A DNA stretch of 54,577 nucleotides from NCBI GenBank assembly GCA_944345365.1, contig CALVMJ010000007.1, positions 1 to 54,577 of the forward strand, given 5' to 3'. The translations under genes were made by a program, and so were the position numbers. This DNA comes from an uncultured Clostridia bacterium (GTDB lineage: Bacteria; Bacillota; Clostridia; Christensenellales; UBA1242). Positions 40,155 through 53,500 of the stretch are shown piece by piece. How positions within the stretch are numbered: the first letter of the stretch is position 1; each line of letters begins with the position of its first letter. Below the pieces are notes generated by a model that saw nothing but the letters and a program-made list of their open reading frames with translations, ran no database searches and had not been told where the DNA came from.

Positions 40155-40257
40155 AAAAAAAATAAAGCATATAGTGAAAAAAGAAAAATAAATATCTAAA
40201 AAAAAGAAGAAATTTTAGGTGTTAATAAAACAATAATTTAATATATTTAAGATAAAA
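40155..40257. other. AT-rich spacer between convergent genes
   Basis: Short gene-free stretch between the NDK-like gene and the nucleoside hydrolase gene. Nothing recognised. Confidence 0.4.
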
Positions 40258-40290
40258 AAAAGAGCAATTATATTTGCTCTTTTTCTTTTT
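40258..40290. terminator. Bidirectional terminator between convergent genes
   Basis: Ten-pair stem AAAAGAGCAA/TTGCTCTTTT (40258-40267 with 40274-40283), six-base loop, A-run before and T-run after. The stop codon of the nucleoside hydrolase lies in the loop. Confidence 0.75.
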
Positions 40291-41194
40291 TTTCTATTTT
40301 TTCCAGTTTTTTAAAGAATAATTTATGGAATTTTTTTACATTTATTTTTACTACTACATGCACATTTCCATTTTTATTAAATTTAAAAATTGTTTTTCCG
40401 GGGTTGTCTGTAAGGTTTAAATTAATATCAGCTTTTTTTGTTTTAAATAGTTCTGGATGAGTTAGATAAAAAATTGCGCAACTGTCATTCATCGCCACTC
40501 TTTTTATTTCAAACCCTGGCTCCCAGTAACCACTAAGCATTTCATAAAGCATTGTTCTTATTTTCGAATTTGACCTAATTTTTTCAACCTCTTTTTCAAA
40601 TAGCGAAGAACCTCTTCCTATGTCAGATGGAATCATTACCAAAGGAATTCCCGACTCTAAAACAATTTTAAATGCCTCTGGGTCGCTTTTTATATTAAAT
40701 GATATATGATTAGGCATTATCTTGCTTTCATAATTGCATGCGCCCATATATATGATTTTTGATATCATTTGCTTTACATCAGGGTGTTTTTGAAGTAAAA
40801 GAGCCATATTTGTTTGAGGTCCAAGTAAGACAACGGTGATATTTCCTTTAAATTGCTTAATTTTTGAGTACATAGCCTCTATTGCGTCTTTTTTAAGGGG
40901 TTTAAGCTTTGGTTCTTTAATATAGTAATTTCCCGTTCCTCTTTCTCCATGAATGTATCTTGCACTGCTATATTCTCTACTTAATGGCTTTTCTGCCCCT
41001 TTGACGACTGGAATTTTTTTGTTGCAAACTTCCAAAAGGTGCAATAAATTCTTTGCAGAAAGGTCTCTTTCAACATTTCCAGCCACAACGGAAAAAAGAA
41101 GTATGTTAAGCTTTTCTTCAAATAATGCCAGTGTCAGTGCCACACAGTCGTCGACTCCGGGATCAGTATCAATGATTAAGTTTAGTTTTTTCAT
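40268..41194 (-). CDS. Nucleoside hydrolase (IUNH family)
   Basis: Hydrolyses ribonucleosides to base and ribose; 308 residues. The calcium-binding signature DTDPGVDD is at residues 9-16, VVAGNVERD follows, then HGERGTGNY and the later GRGSSLFEKEVE and AMNDSCAIFYL (where the family has the second Asp/His metal and base region). These are the standard blocks of the inosine-uridine type. Start at the ATG at 41194 with AAGGAGA; an adjacent upstream GTG has poorer spacing. It is transcribed alone from a consensus promoter, converging on the NDK-like gene. Confidence 0.88.
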   Translation of the reverse strand: MKKLNLIIDTDPGVDDCVALTLALFEEKLNILLFSVVAGNVERDLSAKNLLHLLEVCNKKIPVVKGAEKPLSREYSSARYIHGERGTGNYYIKEPKLKPLKKDAIEAMYSKIKQFKGNITVVLLGPQTNMALLLQKHPDVKQMISKIIYMGACNYESKIMPNHISFNIKSDPEAFKIVLESGIPLVMIPSDIGRGSSLFEKEVEKIRSNSKIRTMLYEMLSGYWEPGFEIKRVAMNDSCAIFYLTHPELFKTKKADINLNLTDNPGKTIFKFNKNGNVHVVVKINVKKFHKLFFKKLEKIEKKEKEQI

Positions 41195-41216
41195 CACGTC
41201 TCCTTATACTTTAACA

Positions 41217-41245
41217 ATTATATATTTATTCACAATCAATGTAAA
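41217..41245 (-). promoter_or_regulatory. Promoter of the nucleoside hydrolase gene
   Basis: Minus strand TTTACA (41240-41245), 17-base spacer, TATAAT (41217-41222). Confidence 0.65.
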
Positions 41246-41422
41246 GTGTTTTTTTTGTTTTAAAGCATAAAAACCTAAAATATGAATTATTTTAACAGAA
41301 ACCATTTAGAAAAAAAATATAAAAATATTCGCAAAAAAATTAAGATTAAAAAAGAATAAAGTAAGCATAAAAAATATTTATAAATAAATAATAAAAAAAA
41401 GAGCAAAATGCTTTTAAATTAT
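41246..41422. other. Long AT-rich upstream region of the giant gene
   Basis: Nothing recognised except A-tracts (for example near 41310-41400) that could act as an upstream element for the promoter at 41,423. No gene supported. Confidence 0.4.
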
Positions 41423-41451
41423 TTGCTTAAAAAAAAGGAAAATGGTATAAT
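41423..41451 (+). promoter_or_regulatory. Promoter of the giant surface-protein gene
   Basis: TTGCTT (41423-41428), 17-base spacer, extended -10 TGgTATAAT (TATAAT at 41446-41451). The leader would be about 50 bases. The phased A-tracts upstream may boost it. Confidence 0.75.
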
Positions 41452-41509
41452 TGTGTCAGATTAAGTTGAAATTTTGCTTATCAACATAAATCAAAATAGG
41501 AGAAAAATT

Positions 41510-44500
41510 ATGAAGAAAAAGAAATTTTTAAATTTAATGTTAATGGCTTCTTGTTTAACTCTAAGTGGAGGAGTGGCATTGTCGTCACCTCTTTTATTTG
41601 CTGGGAAGGGAGATGTATCGAGTAAAGCAGCGATAAGTGCACCACAAGTTGATGGGGTTTATCAAATCAGCACTGCCGATCAACTTGCAGAGATAGCTTC
41701 CGAAATTTCTTTAAATGGAACTGGCGCCGATTATAATTATGAACTTGTCGCAGACATCGACCTTACAGGCAAGGTTTGGACGCCTATTGGAAATAATACA
41801 CATAAGTTCACAGGAAGTTTTAACGGGAATGGTTACAGGATCTCCAACTCGGTGGAAATAAGCGAGTCGGTTGTTGGTGGCTATTACGGTCTTTTTGGTT
41901 ATGTTGAAAATGCAGAAATTTTTGATATAGTTTTAGACAATTCCTATTCTTTTTCTCCTGAGGGAACTGTCAACGAAGGGACATTAATTGGATATGCTAA
42001 CAATTCCTTAGTAGCAGATATTTACGATAACTCTACAATGGATATCCCAACCATTGGCGTTGTTGCCGGAAACTCTAAGATATATAAAGGTGGTTTTAAT
42101 GTGGAATCCGGTAAAACAGAAGAAGATTCTTTTACTGTTGGCCAAGGAATGACTGAAACTGTTGAGCAAGGTAAGGTTATTACATTTAATGCCGGCACTG
42201 GTAGATTTGTTTCGAAATCAGATGGCAGTGAGATTTCAACTGTTTATAAGGTGTTGATGAAAGATGGTGAAGTCAAAAATTACCTTGACGGAAATGAAAG
42301 ATATGGACTGGTTTTCCCAGCGGATTCAACCTCAAAAGTAAATGTAATAAATCCGGGGTATGGTTTAAACGGTTGGAAGGCAGGGGAAACCCCTGTCACA
42401 ACGCTAACAGACGCGTCAATAGCATTAAACAATTATGTTGTTAATGCAGATTGGCAGGAAATTATTTACACCTTAAACATTCACGAAGGTGGAACTGGAA
42501 CAAATACTATTAAAACCATAACAGAAGTCAAAGGTGGGGCATTGTGGAAAGATATTATACCACAATTTTCAGGCCATTATACAGATAGAGATTTAACAAG
42601 AGTGTATTATGGAAATGGAGAGAGCGAGATTGATATCTACACAGCGACAGTGAAATATGACACAAATGGAAACAAAATTATAAATGGACATAATATGTCG
42701 CAGGAAACTGACAAAACATTCTGGGCTGGGGCAATTCAAGGTGGCGAAAATGCCGTTGTAAGCCTTGGTAATGACAAAATAGTTGAAATTTATACAAACT
42801 GGCAATTGCAAGAGATAAATTCAAAAATACAATATTCAAGTGAAAATGAAGCCGATGTTAGTACAATTACTGCCGAATCTATGGTTTATACAGAAGGTGG
42901 AAAAATTGAGTTAGGGACAAAGGTGGAGAATTATAAGGAATTTGCTGTTAGAGCAGGCGTTCCATTTGAATACACGCTAACAATTCCTGCCTATCACGAG
43001 GCCATTATTACTGTCGAAGGAACAGGAGTTGCGGGAGATGATTATAGCCAATCCAACGAAGGAAATGTTTACACCTTAACAGTTACTAACGGGTTTAAAA
43101 GTAATGATAACTTCATTAAAGTTGTATTAAATAGAAAAGAATGTGAGATTAATATTAATGCAGGGAATTCTAATATAGAAATTTCAGGCAATAGTTCCTA
43201 CACAAGCCTTTCAGGAAATGTTTTAACAACTCTTGTTGGAGAAGGGTTCGAATTAAAGTTTACTGCGAAGGATGGTAACTATATTTCAGGCTATGAATGT
43301 AGCGAAGGCATTAGTGAGTCTTGCAAAGCCAATACGTATACTCAAGATGAAGATGGCTTTAACAATAGTTTGTCTTTAACTTTTAAAGATATAAGTGGTT
43401 TTACTGGATCTGATACAATAATAGTTCAAACGGCACCAAAGACGTTTAAGCTTGATTTTAAATATAATGTTGATGGAGATTATACAAGTCCATATGTTAA
43501 GCCGGAAGTAACAGTTATTGCTGGAGAACAGGAAAGATCTTGGACAGAAAGCACTTCAACGACAGAGGTATTGCCTGTTGGAGATGGATCATTAAAGATA
43601 AGTGTTGCAGAAAGTGAATACTATTCTGTAAAATCAGTCGTTTTTAATGAAGTTGAGTTGAGTATTTCAAACGGAATATATGAAGCGACTGGAGTTATAG
43701 CGCACCCAGAAAATAAAAACACTTTAACTGTTACATTAGAAAAAAGAAGCTACGCAGCTACAATTTCATTAAAGGGTGAAAAGGTTGATAATAGTTTTAC
43801 AGATATTAAAGATGTAAATGGACAGCCTATTACAGAAGGGTTGGACAGCATTGCAATATTGACTGTAAAACCGTCGTCATCTTTCTTTGTCGGCGACACT
43901 TTAACGCTTTCCTACAATATCATAAGTGAGTATTACGAATTTGCAGGTTGGTATTATTCAAATGGAGAGCTAATATCAACTGAGAATAATTATCAACTAA
44001 CAACTCCAGCTAGTGATGTTACAATATATGGAACAATTAAGGGTAAGACGACAACAATAACAATAAGTACAAGTGAAGTTATTGTTCAAAATGTCGATGG
44101 TGGCACAGGTTATGAAAAGAGAAGTTATAATTTCCTGGAAAATTTAACAATCGGTGGTGTTTCAAAAGCCAGCTTTTCATATAAATATGGAGAGCCTGCA
44201 AGCTTTGGTACGATTAATTATAACGACTTAAGCAACAAGGGATACACCTTGGTTGGTTGGGGGAAAGCCCTTGTTAATTATCAAGGAAATGTTTTATCGT
44301 CAGTAGCAAATCCTTCAACAATTCAAGAGTTGTTGGGAGAGAATTTAAGTGGTTTGATTGGAGGAGAGTTAACTATCTATCCTTATGTAGAGCAAAAAAC
44401 AACAAGAGTTACTTTTTATGCAAGTGACTTTAATGGTATTTTGTCAGGAACTTTAAAGGAAGGTGTAGATTTTGATTACTACTACGGGCAACAGTACATT

Positions 44501-47500
44501 CTTCCATACTCAACTCTCATTTTTGAGTCATACCCTTTAGGATATTTTCTTTATCGTTGGGATGTTTATAGTGGAAGTGGAAATAACCTTGGTCAGTATG
44601 AGCAAGATGTAGTTTTTGATTTTTCAAATTACTTACTTAATTCTGTTAATTTTGAAAATGGGTTTAAAATTTATCCAGTATGGAAGGGAAATACTATTAC
44701 TATTAGTTATTATGAAGAGTACAATGAAGATGGAAGCAGTCAGCCGGTAAAGACGCAAGAATATACAGTTGGAAATGGTAATCTATACATTGATTGCACA
44801 ATTACTGGATATGATGTTTATTCTTGGAAGGATTATAAAAATAGCGATATAATTTATAGTAATAATTCGGAAGCTAGTCCAAATTATCCTACAGATGATT
44901 TGATCTTGGTTCCTCATGATTTTCAATTAAAAAGATATAATGTGTTTTTATCTTATTTCGGTGAACCTGAGTATTCTTGGGAGGGACAAAGCTATGAAAT
45001 TGAATATAGAGCTGATTTATTAACACAGCTTGAAGCATATTTGTCAAATGATATCATTAATAACGGTATTTCAACCGAAAAAGAAGGCTTTAATTTTGTA
45101 GGATGGGCTTTTACAGATTTTACTGCTTCAGAAAAAAGATACTACGTTATCGACACAGAGGGTAAAGGTGAAGATTATTTCAACAATGTGCTAAAAGGCT
45201 ATACTTTCTACAAATATCTCGTGCCTAATGAGTCAAAATCAAATGTTATATTGCATCAAGAAATTTTTGACGCAGAGTCTTTTGAGGGGTATCAAGAATT
45301 TGTAATATTTGGACTTTGGGAAGGGACACATCAAATAAGTGAAGATGATAAATTTATCATTGGTTTAAGTAATGACTATCTTAACCCAGATTTTGGTATT
45401 ATTGGTGTTAAAAGAGAAGGAAGAACGCTTACAGAATTGGTTTATAAACCTAGGCTTTTCGATGGTGAAATTGTGATAAGTGAATTCTTTAGTAACCCGT
45501 CTGAGCAAGTTGATGATCCTTTCAGGGATTTAACATATATATATTGGAGAGAACAAGAGTATTATTTTGAAGATTTCCCTTATCATAACATCGAAAGCCA
45601 AAAATTATTAAAAATGAAGGTTACTTGGCAGATTAAAACTGAATTAGGATGGGAAGATTTGCTTGGTTACGATTATACTGATATAAACCCTTTAATAATT
45701 GATAGATTTACGTCAGAGGCAAATAATCTTTACAGGGCTAAATTAACAATAGGAGATAAGACTAATTCAGCATACGATGTTGTTCTTTACAGTCAAGAGA
45801 TTAAAATTTTAATTTATGGTTCAGATATAACCATAGAACCAACTCAAGAAAATGGCAATGGAGATTATAGTAGAACTTATATACTTTCACTTTACTATTC
45901 AATTCGCGACTATATGAATCAAGCAGCTTCCTTCTTTAAAGATAACCCAGAATACGACAAAGAAGGCGTCTTTACAAACTATTCATCAAGCACATCGCTA
46001 TCAGAAATTCTAGAAAAGTTTGTTGACAGTGTTTTAGTTACAGAATCAGACTTTCTCTTCAAAAAAGGATCTTTTGGCTCAGAGTACAAAATTTTTAATC
46101 CAAACATTTCACTCGATGAAATGGTTACACGTGCTTCTAACTCTGACGAACAGGGATCACTGGAATTCAATGTGTTGTTATACCTTGGCTTCAAGTCACT
46201 TTTTGCTTTATCTATGATGAATGAAAAATATGTGAGTGATTTGGTAGATTTTCATCAGGATTTTGTCTTGGGAGGTGATGATGAGCTTATTTTAGATGAT
46301 ATCATCAGAACGACATTCGAATATGAAATCACGAATAATGATGTCTTTTATAGAAAGATTTTTGAAATATTGTATTTAAATAAAACAAATGAAACTTTGG
46401 ATGATGTAATATTAAAATTTAAAGAAATTTGTCAAAAAGCATTTGCAGGAACAAGTTATGAATCTTATGATTACACCGATGTTAATATCACAATTTCTGA
46501 ACAAGAAGGGATAAAAATCACCGGTGAATTGCCAGATATTGCTTCATTAAGCCGACAGGAAAAAGAAAATGTCAAGAATATTGTTATACAACAACTTGTC
46601 ACTCATTATATTAAAAAATTTCTGTTGGATATAGATATGTCTGGAAGGAATATGTCTGTGCTAATATTTGCTATGCTAAGTGAAGTGGACTTATATAAAT
46701 TGATGGAAAATTTCGGAGGAACTGAAGAAGAAATCCTTTTAATCGAAAATTCCTTAAAGAATATGTATTCACAATTATTTGAGGGAATAGAAGGCATTAA
46801 TGAAGCTTTATGGCAGAATTTAAAACTAGATATAAATAGCTCTACAATAACAGGCGTAAATTTACAGAGTGTAACAAATGATCAATATATGCAGGTGGCA
46901 AATAACCTCATTAAAGTTTATAGTAAAATATCTTCTGGTACAAAATTTTTGGAAACATTGTTAAAAGACTCAAAACAAGTAGCTTTTAATAAGCTAAAAT
47001 CATTTGAAGACTATGCATATAACTCATTCGAGGCAAATAAATTCCACACAGCTTATGGAGAACTATTTGAATTAAAAGGTCAGATTCAATATCGATTTAC
47101 TTATGAAAGATATATTCCTATTCAAGAGGGCGAAGATGGCGAATATATCATGAAAATGGTTTATGAGGGCGAGATTGAATATGATAACAACACAGGCAGT
47201 AGCGCAAGACCTTACGATGGAGATTATAATGTAACTTTTATAAATATTGGAGATTTTCAAGGATCGTATGAAAAATGCAGTCAATATGTTGATAGAGATT
47301 GGAGCGTAGATAATGAAGGTCCTTTCTACGACAAAATCTGGTCAGATGAGGAGCAAAAAGATATTTTTGTTGAAAATCCAGATGGAAGTTATGTAAAACT
47401 TGAAAGTGATTTTTACAGATATGTTGGAAATAATGGGTCATATGAAATAAGTGCAATAGAATATGTTGGAAAAGGGAATGGTAACTATAAACAAGCCTTT

Positions 47501-50500
47501 GAGTATGTAGGCACTGGAGGAACACATAATTATGAAAACATTAAAGATGTTTACGGGAAGCTTGTTAAAAAGGGTGAATCATGGGAAGTTCAATATGAAC
47601 TTGAAGATGGCACAGCTGTAGAACTTGTTCGAAATGTTAATTTAACAGAAGACTCCGGACAAATATTATCGGAAGAAATTAAACTAATAAGAAAAGAAGA
47701 TCAAGTTGTCTTATTTGATAGCAAGGAAGAAGGACGGTCAGAATTTTCGCTTATAGGAAGATATACTTATGGGTATAATGATGAAATAATGGACGATAAT
47801 GTTCAATATCTTATGTCAAATGCTCAACAGCTGAAAGACACACTAAATTATTGGACTACACCGGTGTCAGGAGTAGGCGTTGACGAGATAGTTCTTTGTG
47901 AAGGCGTTGAATGGATTAGTGATGATGAATGTGAGTTTATTAATCCAGTTAATGTAGAGCAGGCAAAAGTTGACTTGTATAAAGCTTTTGTTAGGTTAAC
48001 ATTTGACGAAAGTTTATGCACAGATGAGATAAGGTCTCAATTTGGTTCGTATCAAAATTATGTGTTAGAGATTTTAAATAAAAACAGTGTATTCAAAGTT
48101 GATGGAAGTTATTATGTTAAATGGGATGGATTCTATAATATTTTACCAGTTGTAAGAGTTGAAACATTCCCATTACAAAAAGCACCAGAAAAAATGATAT
48201 ATGTTGATTTCGGGAACACTTATTCATTCGCAACTACTGAAAATGAAAAAGAGTTTACAAAAACATTTACACAAGTTCAAAGTTGGGATACATTAAGCAA
48301 AATAACACTTACTTTCAAAACTACAAGTGGAGAGATTGGTGATTATTCACTTTTGCAAGAAAATCTTTATGTTTATAAAATTAAAGTAGATGATGGTAAA
48401 GGTAATGTTTACACCCTTGTTAATGATACGATTGGATTTAAACTTGACGAAACAGCTATTGACAACAATTTTACGACAATAACAAAAGAAAGCCTTGATC
48501 CAAATCAGTTCTATGTTTGGGCAAACGGTATTTTCACTATTTTAGCTGATTCAGCAGAATCAATGAAAGAAAATATAATTGAGGTTCAAGGTGTTAAGGC
48601 GAGCGAGGACCTAACTAATATTGTTGAAGCATCAACAGAAGTTTTAGCTAATATAAACATAACAAGTGTGAAAGTGCTTGTTAATGGTGAAACAGAAGAA
48701 AAGATTATTTCTGTAAATGGCGACGGAGCAGTCTTTGTTCAATCCAACTTAGGGGAGCAGATCTTCGTTGGAGAGATTATTGGAAATGGGACGAATTCTG
48801 CTACATTTAAGACAGTTGCTGATGAGAGCAAAGTAACAATCCTTTCTTATACATACAATGTTACGGATGTTCAAAATGGGTATTACCTTGGCACTCTTTC
48901 AGGATCAGAGAATTTTATTGAATTCTCAAAAACTAATTTAAACACTTTAAGTGAACTTCCTGCAACAGAAGGTTTGGAAATAGTTTTAGCTGATCAAAAT
49001 AGGCATATTGTTGTTATTTCTAAGGCAGCATCTGTTGATTTAACGGCAAGTTATGTTGGAGAAGAAACGCCAAGGACACAAACTTTGTATATTGATTTTG
49101 TGAAGGATGCGAGTGGGGAAGCGAAAGATATTTCAAGTAAAATTGAAATCCCAACAGATGATGCAATAAAGAGCTTGGTATCTAAAAACCCTTGGCTTGT
49201 TACAAGTGGAGCAAGTATTAAAGTCATAAATACAATATTAAAATCTAGTGCGACTGTTATATGGGTATCAAGTGGGGAAGAAAATCCTAGCAAAAATTAT
49301 GTTATAAATACAGATCATACTAAAAATAGCTTTGTTGAAGATGGTGAAGTTATTAACGGAGACTCTAAGTTTGAATTTACTTATAATGACAGCATAACAG
49401 CGCAACAAGCTTTTGCTCAGTTAAAGATTCCTACTAGAAAAGGTTATACATTTGAAGGCTGGTATTCTGATGAAGGACTTTTAAATAAAATCACAGAAGA
49501 TAACATTTTGAAATTTTTAAATGAAAATGCCAAAAAGACGGAAGTTACAATTTATTCAAAATGGACGATTAACACTTACGAAATTGAAATTAAAGTTGGC
49601 GACGAAAATGGAAGCGACGCTGACAGGGGAACATTTGAAGTTGCTGGACAAATATCAAATTCAGGAAATGTTTACACATTTAATTATTTCGAAACAGCAA
49701 CCATAACAGTTAATGCCAAAGATTATTATGTTTTCAAAGAAGCAAGGCTAATTGATGAAGAAAATGAATATCAAATTCTTCCAAGCGAAGGATCGAGTGT
49801 TTTAGTTGAAAACATAGCTGAAGACTACACATTATCGTTGAGATTTAGAGATGTAAATGTAGTTATTAAAACAAATTCTGAAGGAGAATTAAAATCAACA
49901 ACCTATTCTTATGGGGCTACAGAAATTACTACAAGCAAGGCAAAGGATGTTCTTAGACCTTATACTGACAAGGTTGGTTACTCAATCGCTGACTGGTTCT
50001 ATATGAAGGGCGAAGAAAAAGTTTCTGTTGGAGAGAAAACTATTAAAGAGTGTATTACAGATATTATCAGTGGAGGCGTAGTAACTGATAATCAAGAATT
50101 TGAATTCTTTGCAGAGTGGAAAGCAAATGAATACACTATTAAGCTTTACAACAACACAAATGAATCAGACGAGACATTTATTACAGTAACAGTTACTTAC
50201 GGACAACCTTTAAGCAGTGCAGTGGGTTACGAAACACCTGTTAACCCAGGATTAAAGCTTTTGAGGTGGGCTTCAAACAGAGATGGCTCTGGAACAAGCT
50301 TAACTCCTGATAATAATTACATGATTGCAGGTGCAACAGATCTTTATGCTCAATGGGCACAAGATGTTTATAATCTTGAAATTAATTTAGAGCTTCCTTA
50401 CGAGCAGGCAGACGGAAATTATTTCATTGAGGAGAAAAATGGAGACAATTGGTCAAAAATATCTTCTGACGGAGAGGGAAGATTTGTTCTTAATTCTTCA

Positions 50501-53500
50501 AAAGAATACAGAATCACAGCACTCCCTAAAAAAGGATATCACGCAACATTTGAAAGCATTGAAGAAGAAATTACTTTAAGTGCCGAAGGAAACATCGCTA
50601 CAATTTCTCAAATTAAATCTAATACGGTTGTGACTGTTAGGATTGAGGCAAGCGAGCATACCATAACCATTAAAGGGAATAAGGCACAAATCTCGACTGT
50701 TCAGTTAAATGGTATCGATGCCGAAATAACTCAAGTGAATGGAAATTACGAGGTTACAATAAACGCAAAAACAGGCGATTCGATTGTGGTAATAGGAAGC
50801 GCTGATGCTGGATACAGTATGGCTTATGAAAGAACTACAGTTAATTCCGGAAATGCGACAATTTCAAATACTGGCAGTTCAGTACGAGTAACAGAGTTTA
50901 ACGAAGATATAGAGATAACAATTTACGCAACTCCAAACACATATCTTGCAAAGGTTGTCTTTGAAGAAGAGCAAATTGAAAGCGTTACCGCTTTATATGG
51001 CTCTGGTGAAAATGTTGCGGGAGGAATTAATGTTACAACTGATGTTGATTTAAAATTAAATATTCTCACTAAGTTTGGATATGAAGGAACAAGTTTGTCA
51101 ATCGCTGATACTGATGAGGAAATTTTTGTAAACTTTAGCGAAGGAATTTACACAATTTCAGGATTTACAAAAGAATTTACAATAAAAGTTTCGGCTAACC
51201 CAATCAAATATTCAATAACGGCAACTCCTTATTCAGTTGATGCAGAAGGCAATATACAATCTCCTGTAAACAATTCGGTAAGCCTTTCAGGAGTTACAGG
51301 TGGAAAGGCTGAATACAACAGCGACGTTACTTTTAAAGCAGAAATTGGCGAGTCAGGTTACACATTTATTGGTTGGTATGTTGGAACAACTGTTGTAGAG
51401 AATAAAATAACAAATTATGGAACACTTGTAAGTGAAGAAAATCCTTATATCCATACTGTTAAAGGAGAGACAAACTTAATAGGTATATTTAAATATTCTA
51501 AATTCTCAGTTAACATCAAAACCGAGGGCAAAGGGACATTTAGTTATAAAGTTAACGATGGAGAGGAGACAAATGGAGTAAGTGGGATTTCTATGACTTT
51601 CGTATATGGAGATAAAATTGTGGTTATGCCAACTCCAAGCAAAGGGTATCTATTCAATGGCTGGTGTAATGAAGATGGCTCAGAAATTTTAACTGGCGAT
51701 GGCATAGAAATTTCTGATGAGGGAATTTTGACTATTACCTTGAAGAAAGACATTAACATTACTGCAAAATTTGTTGCAGGAACAGGAAGATTTGAGGTAA
51801 AGAACAAGCTTTATATAAACGGTGTGGCAACAGAGTCGAGTGGAGCAGATTTTGCAAAAGTGTCAGTTGGAACTTTTGACGGAGAAGCATTTACTCCTAA
51901 TGGAGATGCAACTCAAAATAAAACAGTTAACTTCACAACAGATGTTGATGTTTATATTAGAGTGGAAGTTTATACTGGTTATACATTTGAAGGATTTACA
52001 TCTCTTCCAACAAGTGGACAAACATCAATAGTTGCTGACAAAGTAAAAGAGTATACAGAAGGAGATGTAAGTTACTACATCTACAAAGTGTCAAGACTTA
52101 ATAGCGAAAATAATTATGCTCCTTTAATTTCAAAGATTAAAGCAAATGAAAATAGTATAAGATTAAGATTCATAAATGAAGACGGAAGATTTGTTGATGG
52201 AGGAAGAATTGATGTTGTAAATTCTTTTGGAGTAATTGTCAGTGGAAACTATTCATCAAATGTTAAAGTTGTTGCAATCACTGGAACAACTGTTACATTA
52301 ACAGCTTATGCAAGACTTGGATTTATGATAGGTTCAGTTACTTGGGAGGGGGCAGAAGTAAATAACACATTTGATCCTGCAACAGGTTTCACATCATCAG
52401 TAACATTTACGATTTCAGAATTTGAAGATGGTTTAGAGATAAGGATACCTCTTATTGCTGAAACATACAGTGTTGAATTATATAATGGAGAAGTAAAAAT
52501 TGGAGAAACAATTACAGGCGTAAAGGCTGGAAGTGAATTATCACTCGGTGAAGTGACTACTAGCGTAATTAAAGGATTAGTGAGACAAGGGTATGCTTTA
52601 CTTGGATTCTATGCATATCAAAATGCTGGTGGAAGAATGTATATTGACGGACAAGCAAATGTAAGTGTGTCTTGGGCAGAAAACGGATATGTTTGGAATG
52701 GTGAAGAGTATGTCGCTACATCAAATTATGATCCAAGTACGAAAACATTTAAGCTTTATGCAGGATGGGAAAGGTTAAAAACGGCTATCAAGCTTTCTAC
52801 AACACCTATTACTATAAAAGATGAAGCACCAACAGTTTCTGCACAGGTTGTTATTACGAGTTTAAATAACACAAATTCGTGGCTCGACATAAATGATGTT
52901 TTCTATGCTGATATTTTATACGGAGCAGACATCACAATCAAAGCGCCGGTCTATAAAGATTATAAATTCCACTCTTGGATAATAACTCTTGACGGAGTGG
53001 TGCAAGAGCCAATAAGAAGCGAAACATACTTCATTAAAGGTGGCTTTAACTGCAAAAATGTTGAAATCAAGGCTACTTATAAAGCAAAAATAGCTTTGGA
53101 TAAAGCGGTTGGAGGATTTGTTTCACTTAGCCAAGGCGAAGTAGTTTTGGGTGGAGGAGAGGAAGATTATCTCTTCACAGATCAGTCCTTCACATTAACT
53201 GCAACAGCTTATAATGGTTACGGCTTTAAGGGTTGGTACAACAAGGTTACGGGAGAGCTTTTAAGCGAAGATAGTTCATATGTATATGTTCCATCTGAAT
53301 CAGGGTTAAGCCCAATGTGGATCCAAGGAAGGTTTGTTGGAGATTTAGTAACCTTTAAGATAGGCGAATATGACAACACTTATGGTAAAGTGGAGAATGT
53401 ATACTACGAAGGCGAAGCAATGCCTACTGAAGGATTTAATGCTTACGTTGGAGATGTTGTTGAAATTTTGGTATCTATTCATAAAGATGAAAACAGGAAC

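Noticed and set aside
47238..47525. Antisense open frames within the giant gene
   Set aside because: Shadows of a strongly coding opposite strand; histidine- and leucine-rich low-quality sequence, no ribosome sites.
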